The position numbers were made by a program, and so were the translations under genes. Below are positions 9,266 through 17,872 of a DNA stretch of 64,000 nucleotides, in pieces; the first letter of the stretch is position 1; every line of letters starts with the position of its first letter. The notes beneath the pieces were generated by a model. That model saw only the letters and a program-made list of their open reading frames with translations. It was not told the origin of the DNA and did not search any database. The stretch comes from Nitrospirales bacterium (GTDB taxonomy: Bacteria; Nitrospirota; Nitrospiria; Nitrospirales; UBA8639): the NCBI GenBank assembly GCA_020027205.1, contig JAHRAQ010000001.1, positions 62,001 through 126,000 of the forward strand. The letters run 5' to 3'.

Positions 9266-9427
9266 ATGGAAGAGACTCTAACAGCAATGTTTAAAAAATC
9301 ACCACGGGGATACATCGGCTACGTCGAAGAACTCCCTGGCGCCAACACACAAGGTCAAACCATGGAGGAAACCAAAGCCAACCTAGTCGAGGCCATCCAA
9401 CTTGTATTGCAGGCAACCGACAACTGA
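9266..9427 (+). CDS. Short HicB-type protein, no HicA partner
   Basis: 53 residues. The core GYIGYVEELPGANTQGQTME followed by an acidic helix ending AIQLVLQA is the HicB antitoxin (UPF0150) fold. Normal HicB proteins are about 70 residues or more, so the end is short. A Shine-Dalgarno AGAGG sits seven bases before the ATG. No hicA reading frame is found within 190 bp on either side. It may be a relic, or a stand-alone antitoxin or regulator linked to the R-M operon. Confidence 0.65.
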   Translation: MEETLTAMFKKSPRGYIGYVEELPGANTQGQTMEETKANLVEAIQLVLQATDN

Positions 9428-9523
9428 CGGAAGAAAAGACCGCTTCTGGCACCGTTCATGATTCGGGAATACCACAACCTTGACCACGGGCAGACACCAG
9501 AGCAACCGGCCTTTGGCAAATTT

Positions 9524-9573
9524 TTGTTCAATGCTCTGAACAATTTTGTTCAATATACTGAACAAAATTGTTC
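9524..9573. promoter_or_regulatory. Operator-like palindrome array before hsdR
   Basis: Five half-sites of TTGTTCA/TGAACAA type alternate in orientation at 9524, 9537, 9546, 9559 and 9568, giving spacings of 13, 9, 13 and 9 bases and hence a 22-bp repeat. Within it, 9538-9573 is a palindrome with 15-base perfect arms (GAACAATTTTGTTCA and its complement) around a six-base centre. It ends 24 bp before the TTG start of hsdR. Alternating half-sites at two helical turns suggest a dimeric repressor binding cooperatively. No T-run follows, so a terminator is unlikely. Confidence 0.7.
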
Positions 9574-9597
9574 GCCATATCTGACAAAATCGCCTGA

Positions 9598-12500
9598 TTG
9601 AGTAAACCGATGCCCCCCTTCACCTTCAGCGAAAAATACCTCTCCCAGATTCCGGCCCTGCAGCAACTGGTCAATCTCGGCTACACATACCTCACGCCGG
9701 AGAGGGCCTACGAGGAACGTGGCAGGAAACTTGGCAACGTGCTCCTGGAAAACATTCTGCGCGAGCGGATCAGGAACATTAACCGCATCCGGTATAAAGG
9801 CAGTGACTATCTGTTCAGCGAAGAAAATGTGCAGGCCGCCGTTCAGAAAATTAAAAACGTCAGATATGACGGCCTGCTGAAAACCAACGAGGACGTCTAT
9901 GACCTGTTGACGCTCGGCACCGCGCTGGAACAGTCCGTCGAGGGCGATTCCAGGAGTTTCACGTTTCACTACATTGACTGGAACAATCCGTCCAATAACA
10001 CCTTTCATGTGACGGCGGAGTTTCCCGTTGAGAGAACGAACGGCGCCGACACCGCCCGCCCGGATATTGTGCTGTTTGTGAACGGCATTCCGTTTGCCGT
10101 CCTTGAATGTAAAGCGCCCGACGTTGCCGTGGAAGAAGGCATCTCGCAAACTATTCGCAATCAGACCAACGGATACATTCCCAGACTGTTTGTCTATGCC
10201 CAGATTTTGCTGTCCATCAATAAAAACGATGCCCGTTACGCCACGGTGGGGACGGATCTTAAATTCTGGAGCCTCTGGAGAGAACGGGAGGACCGCGACG
10301 AAGACGTGGAATGTGTGATCAACAAGCCACTTGATGAAACCACGCAAGACGCGCTTTTCTCCGGTGAGTTCACCGCCGCGCGCGGACATTTTGAACGGTT
10401 GGGGCCGCGACAAGTCACGGAACAGGACAGGGCCTTGCACAGCCTCTGCCGCCCGGAAAGGCTGATGGAACTGACACGACTCTTCACCCTGTTTGACGCC
10501 GGCACAAAGAAAATTGCGCGCTACCAGCAGTTTTTTGTCGTGCGCGCGGCCCTGGAGCGCATTCAACACGTGGACGACGGAGGGCGGCGCACGGGCGGCA
10601 TGATCTGGCATACGCAAGGTTCGGGCAAGTCGTTGACCATGGTCTGGCTGGCGCGCCTCCTTGCCAGCAATCCCGACATTCGAAATCCGCGTATCATTAT
10701 GGTGACAGACAGGATAGATTTGGACAAGCAAATTGAAAAAGTGTTTCGTCATTGCGGCATTGAACCAAAGCGCGCAAGCACCGGGCGAGAACTGGCGGAG
10801 TTGGTGCAAGCCCGGACACCCGTGGTCACCACACTCGTGCATAAATTCGACAAAGCGTTGAAAGCCGACAATGTGTCCGATGACGATCACAACGTGTTTG
10901 TGCTCGTTGACGAAAGCCACCGGACACAGTTCGGCATGGTGGCCGCCAGGATGCGGCAGATGCTGCCGAGGGCCTGTTATCTCGGATTCACCGGAACCCC
11001 ATTGACCAAGGAACAGAAAAACAACTTTCTCAAATTCGGCGGACTGATTCGTCCGTCCTATTCCACCCGGCAGGCGCTTGAGGACAAGGCCGTGGTGCCG
11101 CTGCTGTATGAAGGACGGCACGTGAACATGACGCAGGACAAGGCCTCCGTTGATCTGTGGTTTGAACGCTATACCGCCGATCTCAACGACAAACAGAAGG
11201 CCGACCTGAAAAGAAAATATTCACGGGCCGGGACCATCACCAAGGCCAGACAGGTTGTTTATATGCAGGCTTTTGACATCAACGAACATTACCGTGCCCA
11301 CTGGCAGGGCACGGGTCTCAAGGCGCAACTGGTGGCGCCGGATAAAGCCACGGCCATTCAGTATCACGCTTTTCTCAAGGAGATGGGGAACGTTTCCTCG
11401 GAAGTCGTCATCTCTCCGCCCGATATGCGGGAAGGCTTTGACACCGTTGACGACGGGCCGCAATCCGAGGTTCAGCGATTCTGGGAACAAACGATGAAGC
11501 GTTTCGGCTCGGAAGTCGAATACAACAAACTGATCATTGAGCGATTCATGCACACCGAGGAGCCGGAAATCCTGATCGTGGTGGACAAACTGCTGACCGG
11601 CTTTGACGCGCCCGTCAATACCGTTCTGTACCTGTGCCGAACCTTGCGCGAACATACGCTGCTCCAGGCGATTGCGCGCGTGAACCGGCTGCACACGGGC
11701 AAAGATTTCGGCTATATCGTGGATTATAACGGGATACTCGGCGAACTGGACATGGCGTTGACAATGTATAACGCGCTTGGAGATTTTGACGAGAAAGATT
11801 TGGAAGCAACGCTGGTTTCCGTCCGTGAACACATTGAAACGTTGCCGCAGAAACATTCTGATTTGTGGGATGCGTTCAGGGAAGTGCGGAACAGCGGCGA
11901 CGAAGAGGCGTTTGAGCGTCTTCTGGGCGATGAGGAACGACGGGAAGAATTTTATGCCCTGCTTACAAACTATGCCAAAGCCCTTGCCATTGCCTTCTCC
12001 TCCCAGGAATTTTTGACGAGCACCGACGAGGCCACCCTGCGGTCGTACCGGGAAGACTTGAAACGATTTGAGAAACTGCGGCGATCGGTGAAACTGCGTT
12101 ACGCGGACGTGGTGGATTATCGGGATCACGAACCAAAAATTAAAAAGTTGCTGGACGCACATCTTCAGGCCGACACGGTAACGCAACTCAACCCGCCGCA
12201 GAGCCTTTATCCCACCACGACCGGCCGCGAACACGGCGAGAGCATCGGGCGGGAAACGGAAGAATCGGGATACAGCCCAACCGCCGCCTCCCGCGCCGAC
12301 CGCATCGCGCACCTCATGAAACGCACCATCAGCGAAAAGATGGAACAGGACCCCGCGTTTTATGAGAAATTTTCCAAACTGGTTCAGGCCGCCATTGATG
12401 ATTTCCGGGCATCACGCCTCTCCGGAACCGACTACCTGAACAAAGTTTCCGCCATTCACCATGACTTCGAAACCCGCGGACACGAGGACCTGCCGGACAA

Positions 12501-12813
12501 ACTTCTCCATGTCGCGGACGCCGCCGCGTTTTTCGGCGTCATTCGGCCCGTGTTTGCGGAGGCGGGCTGCAACGGCAACGCGTGTGACGACTTCTCGGCC
12601 GATGCGGCGCTTGCCATCCATGCCATTGTGCAACGACACGGCACCGTGAGTTTCTGGGATGATCAGGACGCCTGCAACAATGCCATCAACGACATTGAGG
12701 ACTACTTGTATGACCACGCGACAAAAGACACCGACGTGGCGCTGACCCCCGAACAGATGGACAAGATTATCGACCGGACCATGAAGGTCGCCCGCAACAG
12801 GATGCGGGCATGA
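9598..12813 (+). CDS. hsdR: Type I restriction endonuclease subunit HsdR
   Basis: About 1071 residues, the usual length. The N-terminal nuclease core shows ARPDIVLFVNG followed by VLECKAP near residue 170 (PD-(D/E)xK). The translocase has Walker A QGSGKS near residue 341 and the DEAD-like box VDESHRTQ near 438, followed by helicase motifs such as LGFTGTPLT and a helical C-terminus. It cuts unmethylated DNA after ATP-driven translocation. The start is TTG 9598 or ATG 9610; neither has a strong ribosome site. Separated from hsdM by about 6 kb of accessory genes and preceded by its own palindromic control region. Confidence 0.95.
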   Translation: MSKPMPPFTFSEKYLSQIPALQQLVNLGYTYLTPERAYEERGRKLGNVLLENILRERIRNINRIRYKGSDYLFSEENVQAAVQKIKNVRYDGLLKTNEDVYDLLTLGTALEQSVEGDSRSFTFHYIDWNNPSNNTFHVTAEFPVERTNGADTARPDIVLFVNGIPFAVLECKAPDVAVEEGISQTIRNQTNGYIPRLFVYAQILLSINKNDARYATVGTDLKFWSLWREREDRDEDVECVINKPLDETTQDALFSGEFTAARGHFERLGPRQVTEQDRALHSLCRPERLMELTRLFTLFDAGTKKIARYQQFFVVRAALERIQHVDDGGRRTGGMIWHTQGSGKSLTMVWLARLLASNPDIRNPRIIMVTDRIDLDKQIEKVFRHCGIEPKRASTGRELAELVQARTPVVTTLVHKFDKALKADNVSDDDHNVFVLVDESHRTQFGMVAARMRQMLPRACYLGFTGTPLTKEQKNNFLKFGGLIRPSYSTRQALEDKAVVPLLYEGRHVNMTQDKASVDLWFERYTADLNDKQKADLKRKYSRAGTITKARQVVYMQAFDINEHYRAHWQGTGLKAQLVAPDKATAIQYHAFLKEMGNVSSEVVISPPDMREGFDTVDDGPQSEVQRFWEQTMKRFGSEVEYNKLIIERFMHTEEPEILIVVDKLLTGFDAPVNTVLYLCRTLREHTLLQAIARVNRLHTGKDFGYIVDYNGILGELDMALTMYNALGDFDEKDLEATLVSVREHIETLPQKHSDLWDAFREVRNSGDEEAFERLLGDEERREEFYALLTNYAKALAIAFSSQEFLTSTDEATLRSYREDLKRFEKLRRSVKLRYADVVDYRDHEPKIKKLLDAHLQADTVTQLNPPQSLYPTTTGREHGESIGRETEESGYSPTAASRADRIAHLMKRTISEKMEQDPAFYEKFSKLVQAAIDDFRASRLSGTDYLNKVSAIHHDFETRGHEDLPDKLLHVADAAAFFGVIRPVFAEAGCNGNACDDFSADAALAIHAIVQRHGTVSFWDDQDACNNAINDIEDYLYDHATKDTDVALTPEQMDKIIDRTMKVARNRMRA

Positions 12814-13520
12814 GTCGCCAACTTGGGTCAATTGCCTACGGACGGGGAACGATTGAGTTCACATTTCTCCGCCTTCGAAGAAAGACCGCGGAAATTGCCG
12901 TCCACCCGGACATGTCCGTCGTGGTGAAGGCTCCGCTTGAAAGCGATACGGAAGAAATTCTCCGCAGGGTACGGAAACGCGCCGGGTGGATTAAGCGGCA
13001 GATGCGTTACTTTGAGCAGTTTGAACCGAGAACCCCGCCACGCCGCTACGTGGGCGGCGAATCACACCCGTATCTTGGGCGGCAATACCGGTTGAAAATT
13101 CGGAAATCCAATACCCGGCGGATCTCGTTAAAGAACGGCTATTTCCATGTCCGGTCACCGGGCGTTTCCCCGGCCGCCGTTCGGACGTTGTTGGAAGCGT
13201 GGTATGACCGCAAAGCCGTGGGCTGTTTTCATGCCGTCTTTCAGGTGTGTTGGGAACGATTTCGGCACAACGACATTGCCATGCCGTCGCCGACCATACG
13301 CAAAATGAAAACACGTTGGGGAAGTTTGTCAAAAAACGGCGTACTTGCGCTCAATCCTGACCTGATCAAAGTGCCGAGGGAGTGTATTGAATATGTGGTG
13401 ATGCACGAACTCTGCCACCTCCTCCACCGCCACCACAACTCCGATTTCTACCGGCTCCTGGATCGCACATTGCCCGACTGGGTTCAAAGAAAACAGAAAC
13501 TGGAAACGGCATTGGCATAG
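12810..13520 (+). CDS. YgjP/DUF45-type metal-dependent hydrolase
   Basis: 236 residues with a zinc-protease motif HELCHLLHRHHN near residue 199 (HExxH) and the preceding family segment MKTRWGSLSKNG. It is the SprT/YgjP-like M48-related fold. Members are commonly encoded directly after hsdR, and here the start overlaps the hsdR stop by ATGA. The biochemical role in R-M is unknown; proteolytic control of restriction is an inference. The gene ends the R-M operon; the next gene is 138 bp away and metabolic. Confidence 0.88.
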   Translation: MSRQLGSIAYGRGTIEFTFLRLRRKTAEIAVHPDMSVVVKAPLESDTEEILRRVRKRAGWIKRQMRYFEQFEPRTPPRRYVGGESHPYLGRQYRLKIRKSNTRRISLKNGYFHVRSPGVSPAAVRTLLEAWYDRKAVGCFHAVFQVCWERFRHNDIAMPSPTIRKMKTRWGSLSKNGVLALNPDLIKVPRECIEYVVMHELCHLLHRHHNSDFYRLLDRTLPDWVQRKQKLETALA

Positions 13521-13658
13521 TCGGTCGGCGCCTCCACGGCGTCGACTCGCACGCTGTTCTTGATTCACGGCCCGTCGGTGAAGTAACGTGGACGCGCGGT
13601 GTTGTGACACGCGCGTTGCGGCGCCGCTTCGATCACCAGAACACGGGAGCGTACCGAC

Positions 13659-14834
13659 ATGAGCACATTCCCCATCACCTGTGCCGAACGCCTTCAGGCA
13701 TTGCCGCCGTATCTCTTTGCGGCGATTGATGAGATGAAGCAGCGGGCCGTGGCGCGTGGCGCGGACATCATCAACCTGGGCATCGGCGATCCCGACCTGC
13801 CCACGCCGGAGCCGATTATCGCGCGCCTGCGGGAGGCGGTGACAGACCCCCGGCATCATCAATACCCGTCCTCGAGCGGGATGCTGTCGTTTCGCACCGC
13901 CGTCGCCGACTGGTACAAGCGAAGATTCCGCGTGACCGCCGACCCCGCGTCCGAAGTGGTCACGCTCATCGGGTCCAAGGAAGGCATCGGCCACGCGCCC
14001 ATGGCCTTTATCAACCCCGGCGACGTCGTCCTGGTGCCAAGCCCCGGGTATCCCGTGTATCCCGTGGCCGCCGGATTTGCCGGCGGTGTGGTCCATGAAA
14101 TGCCGCTGCTGAAACAGAACGGGTTCCTGCCCGATCTCGACGCCATCCCCGCCGACGTCGCCCGGCGCGCCAAACTGATGTTTTTCAATTCACCGAACAA
14201 TCCGACGTCGGTCACGGCGGACGCGGCGTATTTTGCGCGCGTGATTGACTTTGCAAACAAGCATCACGTCATCGTGTGTCACGACGCGGCGTATTCGGAA
14301 ATTTTTTATGACGGCAACCGTCCGATGAGTTTCCTGGAATCCGACGGGGCCATGGACGTGGGCATCGAATTTCATTCGTTGTCCAAGACGTTTAACATGA
14401 CAGGCTGGCGGCTGGGGTTTGCCGTGGGCCGCCGGGACGTAATCGCGGGTTTGAGTCAAATCAAAAGCAACCTGGATTCCGGTCAGTTTCAGGCGATTCA
14501 GGAAGCCGGCATCGCGGCGCTGGCCTCCGGCGACCATGTGACCGACGGCCTCCGGGCCATGTATCAGGAACGCCGCGACACCTTGGTCGCGGGCTTGCAA
14601 AAACTGGGACTGCAGTTTGACGTCCCCCAGGCCACGTTCTATGTATGGATCGCCGTGCCCGCGGGGTACACCTCGGCGTCCTTTACGGCGCACCTGCTGG
14701 ACAAGGCCGGCATTGTCACCACGCCGGGCAACGGCTTCGGCGCGCCGGGCGAAGGGTATATCCGCATGGCCCTCACCACGACGAAAGATCGCCTGGCCGA
14801 AGCCGTCGAGCGCATGACACACACCGGATGGTAG
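13659..14834 (+). CDS. dapL: LL-diaminopimelate aminotransferase
   Basis: 391 residues, fold type I PLP aminotransferase. Family segments include GIGDPDLPTPEP, HHQYPSSSG and the PLP-lysine motif SLSKTFNMTGWRLGF near residue 241. DapL converts tetrahydrodipicolinate directly to LL-diaminopimelate, feeding lysine and peptidoglycan, and bypasses the acylated intermediates. The opening region and length fit DapL better than generic aspartate aminotransferases, but a broad-specificity transaminase is possible. A GGGAG ribosome site precedes the ATG. First gene of a dapL-folK-panC run. Confidence 0.85.
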   Translation: MSTFPITCAERLQALPPYLFAAIDEMKQRAVARGADIINLGIGDPDLPTPEPIIARLREAVTDPRHHQYPSSSGMLSFRTAVADWYKRRFRVTADPASEVVTLIGSKEGIGHAPMAFINPGDVVLVPSPGYPVYPVAAGFAGGVVHEMPLLKQNGFLPDLDAIPADVARRAKLMFFNSPNNPTSVTADAAYFARVIDFANKHHVIVCHDAAYSEIFYDGNRPMSFLESDGAMDVGIEFHSLSKTFNMTGWRLGFAVGRRDVIAGLSQIKSNLDSGQFQAIQEAGIAALASGDHVTDGLRAMYQERRDTLVAGLQKLGLQFDVPQATFYVWIAVPAGYTSASFTAHLLDKAGIVTTPGNGFGAPGEGYIRMALTTTKDRLAEAVERMTHTGW

Positions 14835-14841
14835 CGCAGAG

Positions 14842-15399
14842 GTGATCGCCGAAACCGTCTTCATCGCCTTCGGGTCCAACCGGGGCCGCCGCCGGGACTG
14901 GTGCGACCGGGCCGTGGCTCTGATGCGACTGCTGCCGCATTCCACGTTCACCGGCGTCTCCTCGTATTACGAAACCGAACCCGTCAACATGGCCCCCGGC
15001 GAGGATGACACATGGTTTTACAACGGCGTCGTGCGTCTGGACACCCGACTCCCGCCGGAGCGCGTGCTGGCCATCTGCCGGGAAACGGAACGGAGTCTCG
15101 GCCGCGACGTGGCCGGGCGCAACGTCTCCCGCACCATGGATCTGGATCTGTTGTTCTACGGGCAGCGGGTCATCGACACCCCGCACCTCACCATTCCGCA
15201 CCCCCAACTTCATCGGCGTCGCTTTGTGCTGGCGCCGATGGTTGAACTGGCCCCGGACTGGGTGCATCCTCAACACGCCCGCACGATGCGGGCCTTGCTC
15301 GACGACCTGGCGGATGCCCACCGCGTTCGACGGCTGGATGTCGCCCCCGGTTCTTCGTCCGACGCCCGGCCATCATGTGCGTCGCCCTCCGCCGGCTAA
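14842..15399 (+). CDS. folK: 6-hydroxymethyl-7,8-dihydropterin pyrophosphokinase
   Basis: 185 residues from a GTG seven bases after dapL. HPPK motifs are clear: FIAFGSNRG at the start, SSYYETEPV, RDVAGRNVSRTMDLDLLFYG with the catalytic acidic residues, and IPHPQLHRRRFVLAPM. It transfers pyrophosphate from ATP to the pterin in folate synthesis. The start codon is GTG, preceded by AGAG only, so the exact start is somewhat uncertain. The stop touches the panC start. Confidence 0.93.
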   Translation: MIAETVFIAFGSNRGRRRDWCDRAVALMRLLPHSTFTGVSSYYETEPVNMAPGEDDTWFYNGVVRLDTRLPPERVLAICRETERSLGRDVAGRNVSRTMDLDLLFYGQRVIDTPHLTIPHPQLHRRRFVLAPMVELAPDWVHPQHARTMRALLDDLADAHRVRRLDVAPGSSSDARPSCASPSAG

Positions 15400-16248
15400 A
15401 TGCGCATCATCCGCACGACTCGCGGCCTGCAAACCTGGCGACGCCGGCAGGACGGGCCACGGCTTTCCATCGGGTTTGTGCCGACCATGGGCGCGTTGCA
15501 TGACGGGCATCGGTCGCTGATTCGACGGGCACGCCGGTCCTGCCGGACGGTCGTGGTCAGTGTGTTTGTGAACCCGCTCCAGTTCGGCCCCGCCGAAGCG
15601 TACCGTCGCTATCCAAGAGACCCGTCCGGCGATCTCGAGTTGTGCCGCGAAGAGCGCGTCGACGCGGTCTTTCTGCCGGCGTCGGACACCCTCTACCCGC
15701 CGTCTTTTCAAACGACCGTCACCGTCACGGCGCTGTCCCGGCGATGGGAGGGCGCACATCGCCCCGCGCATTTTCAGGGCGTGACGACCATTGTGACCAA
15801 ACTGCTGAACCTCGTCCGTCCCACCCGAACGTTCTTCGGCCAGAAAGACTACCAGCAATTTGTGGTGATCCGGCAACTGGTGCGCGACCTGGACCTGCCC
15901 ACGGCGTTGACCCTCTGCCCGACCGTGCGCGACGCGGACGGCTTCGCCTTAAGTTCACGCGCGCGCCGTTTGACCGCGGCGCAGCGTCAACGGGCCTGCG
16001 TCCTCCATCGCGCGTTGCTGGCCGGGAAGGCCGCGATCGCCGGGGGCGCACGCCGGTCGCGTCCGGTGGAAACGCGCATGGCCGCGCGCGTCAACCGGGA
16101 CCCGCCCGACGGGGTGGACTACCTGGCCTGTTGCGACGCCCGGACGCTGGAACCCCTGGCCCGTCTTCGGGGCACCGTCCTCCTGCTGGGCGCCATCCGC
16201 GTCGGGGCCGTTCGATGCATCGACAATCTCATCGTGCGGATTCGATGA
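15400..16248 (+). CDS. panC: Pantoate--beta-alanine ligase
   Basis: 282 residues. Pantothenate synthetase motifs: FVPTMGALHDGHRSLI (ATP-binding HxGH), VFVNPLQFGP, FFGQKDYQQFVVI and the KMSKS-like region modified to FALSSRARRL. The enzyme joins pantoate and beta-alanine with ATP to form pantothenate for coenzyme A. The ATG directly follows the folK stop, so they are co-translated. The DNA is very GC-rich and the protein Arg-rich compared with typical PanC. Confidence 0.95.
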   Translation: MRIIRTTRGLQTWRRRQDGPRLSIGFVPTMGALHDGHRSLIRRARRSCRTVVVSVFVNPLQFGPAEAYRRYPRDPSGDLELCREERVDAVFLPASDTLYPPSFQTTVTVTALSRRWEGAHRPAHFQGVTTIVTKLLNLVRPTRTFFGQKDYQQFVVIRQLVRDLDLPTALTLCPTVRDADGFALSSRARRLTAAQRQRACVLHRALLAGKAAIAGGARRSRPVETRMAARVNRDPPDGVDYLACCDARTLEPLARLRGTVLLLGAIRVGAVRCIDNLIVRIR

Positions 16249-16325
16249 ACATGTCCGGCGGCGCGCGCCGGCACGGACGCCGGCATCATCGGCGGCACGG
16301 TCGCGCATGACGCGGCGGGACGTCC

Positions 16326-16922
16326 ATGCTACACTCGCGTTGCCCGGTCGGAACGATGACGCCCGGCTCGTCCTTCGGTGACCCCATGCGCACCCCCGCC
16401 CGCACACGAGAAACTTCGCGGAACGGCCGCGCGCCACGCAAGGCCGGCGAAGTCGTGTCCTACTGCGTGATCAAGAGTCCCGTCGGCAAATTGTTGCTGG
16501 CCGGCACGTCGCGCGCGTTGACGCATCTGTCGTTTCAGGACGGCCGGCATCCGATCGCGCCGGACCCCCGGTGGCGCTACGCCGACCGGCCTTTTCGCAA
16601 ACCGATTCGGCAACTGCAAGAATATTTTTCCGGGACACGCAGGACGTTCACGCTCGAGATCGCGCCGCGGGGCACGCCGTTTCAACTGAAAGTCTGGCGC
16701 GCCCTGCGGGCCATTCCGTACGGACGGACGACCTCATACGGCCGGCTGGCCAAGGCCGTCGGGAACCCCAACGCCGCGCGCGCCGTCGGCGCCGCCAACG
16801 GGCGGAACCCGCTGTCCATCGTCGTGCCCTGCCACCGCGTCATCGGCGGCAACGGAACCCTGGTGGGCTACGGCGGCGGACTCTCCATTAAAGAAGCGTT
16901 GCTGAACCACGAAGCGCGATGA
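16326..16922 (+). CDS. ogt: Methylated-DNA--protein-cysteine methyltransferase
   Basis: At most 198 residues; ATG 16386 is a plausible shorter start because the first 20 residues do not match the family. The C-terminal DNA-binding/active-site domain is complete: [17 protein letters not shown], then the active site VVPCHRVIG, and LVGYGGGL. It removes alkyl groups from O6-alkylguanine by transferring them to its own cysteine. The N-terminal region ([14 protein letters not shown]) is the ribonuclease-like methyltransferase domain. Symbol ogt is used by family; there is no AraC-type Ada domain. Confidence 0.92.
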   Translation: MLHSRCPVGTMTPGSSFGDPMRTPARTRETSRNGRAPRKAGEVVSYCVIKSPVGKLLLAGTSRALTHLSFQDGRHPIAPDPRWRYADRPFRKPIRQLQEYFSGTRRTFTLEIAPRGTPFQLKVWRALRAIPYGRTTSYGRLAKAVGNPNAARAVGAANGRNPLSIVVPCHRVIGGNGTLVGYGGGLSIKEALLNHEAR

Positions 16923-17148
16923 CGCCGGAAACGCAGTGATGCCGGGCGTGCGGCGCGCACGATCACTCCGGTGGTGGTGGCGGTGGCGGTGACGGTGGTG
17001 GTGACGGTGACGATGGTGGCAGTGACGGTGGCGGTGACGGTGGCGGCGGTGGCGGTGACGGTGGTGGCGGTGAGGGTGGTGGCAACGATGACATCGGCGG
17101 CGGTGACGGTGGTGCCGGTGGTGGCGGCGGTCGTGCCGCCGCCCCCTC
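16923..17148. repeat. GGTGRC-type low-complexity tract
   Basis: Gene-free. From about 16970 to 17140 the sequence is a degenerate six-base repeat, mainly GGTGAC, GGTGGC and GGCGGT. Both strands stay open, encoding only Val/Ala or Pro/Ser runs, which is an effect of the repeat rather than a gene. It directly precedes a mosaic palindromic repeat. Confidence 0.7.
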
Positions 17149-17300
17149 CGTCATTCCCGACGTCTTTTGTCGGGAAGTATTTGCCAAAGGCAAATGCTCC
17201 GAAGGTCCATCTTTCAGTGGTTTTTCCCTTCCGCATCACCGACAGAAAGAAACAGAAGGATGGATTCCCGACTACTAACGTCGGGAATGACAGAAAGACG
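17149..17300. repeat. Mosaic palindromic repeat, copy 1
   Basis: Contains the left hairpin unit CATTCCCGAC...GTCGGGAA (from 17152), a second palindrome ATTTGCCaaaGGCAAAT with CTCCGAAGGTCC beside it, and a perfect 25-bp core ATTCCCGAC-N7-GTCGGGAAT at 17264-17288. The same modules recur at six other sites in the window. No coding capacity. Confidence 0.8.
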
Positions 17301-17370
17301 GTGGCGGTGACGGCAACGACGCCGTCGACGACACCGCCGTCAATCAGGCCGACGCCGCCACCGCCGGCCG

Positions 17371-17760
17371 TCACCGCCCCGTCCCGGCGTCGCGTTGCTG
17401 TTCGAGAATCGGTTCAATCCGCGCGGGGGAATACGTCGGCGGCTTGATCCACTTGCCGTCGTCCCGTTTCGACCCGCCCACCTTGCTCATGTTGGAGCGC
17501 TGCACTTCACGAAACACCGGCTCCATGTCGATACCGCAGGCAACGGCCGTGCCGTAGACGACGTAGAGCAGATCGGCGAGTTCTTTGGCGATGTGCGGAA
17601 GATGTTCCGCCGTCATGGCCTCCCGCAGTTCGTCAAACTCTTCCTGAATCAGCCGCACGCGCAAGGCCGCGGTCTTCGCATCCGGCACGCAGGGACGCTC
17701 CGCCATGTGCAGATCGAACACCTTGTGAAACTCCCGAACCATGATTTGCGCGTCGTGCAT
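17371..17760 (-). CDS. MazG-like nucleotide pyrophosphohydrolase
   Basis: 129 residues from the ATG at 17760 (MHDAQIMVREFHKVF); an upstream in-frame extension looks spurious. The MazG/all-alpha NTP-PPase signature is present: LIQEEFDELREAM, then AKELADLLYVVYGTA, with the four acidic metal ligands expected (EExxE...ExxD). Members cleave NTPs or dNTPs to monophosphates, or act in histidine-type pyrophosphohydrolysis. This short Cof-like single-domain type has no fixed substrate. Read divergently from the uracil-DNA glycosylase gene. Confidence 0.85.
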   Translation of the reverse strand: MHDAQIMVREFHKVFDLHMAERPCVPDAKTAALRVRLIQEEFDELREAMTAEHLPHIAKELADLLYVVYGTAVACGIDMEPVFREVQRSNMSKVGGSKRDDGKWIKPPTYSPARIEPILEQQRDAGTGR

Positions 17761-17872
17761 GACTCCATCCTTTCGGTCATTCGCGTTTGCATGTGTGTGG
17801 TCGTTGACGCCGGTCACGCCGGCAACCATCCGCGTCGGCGGTCGCTGCGCGCATCGCCATCGATATGCTACG

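Noticed and set aside
9458..9601. 47-residue ORF after the lone hicB as a possible HicA partner
   Set aside because: It lacks the HicA GSH motif and mostly translates the palindromic operator array.
9550..11121. 523-codon minus-strand frame opposite hsdR
   Set aside because: Shadow of the hsdR frame; no recognisable domain and no start signal.
16971..17447. Valine-rich 158-codon plus-strand frame and Pro-rich minus-strand frames
   Set aside because: They are translations of the GGTGRC tract and the mosaic repeat rather than genes.
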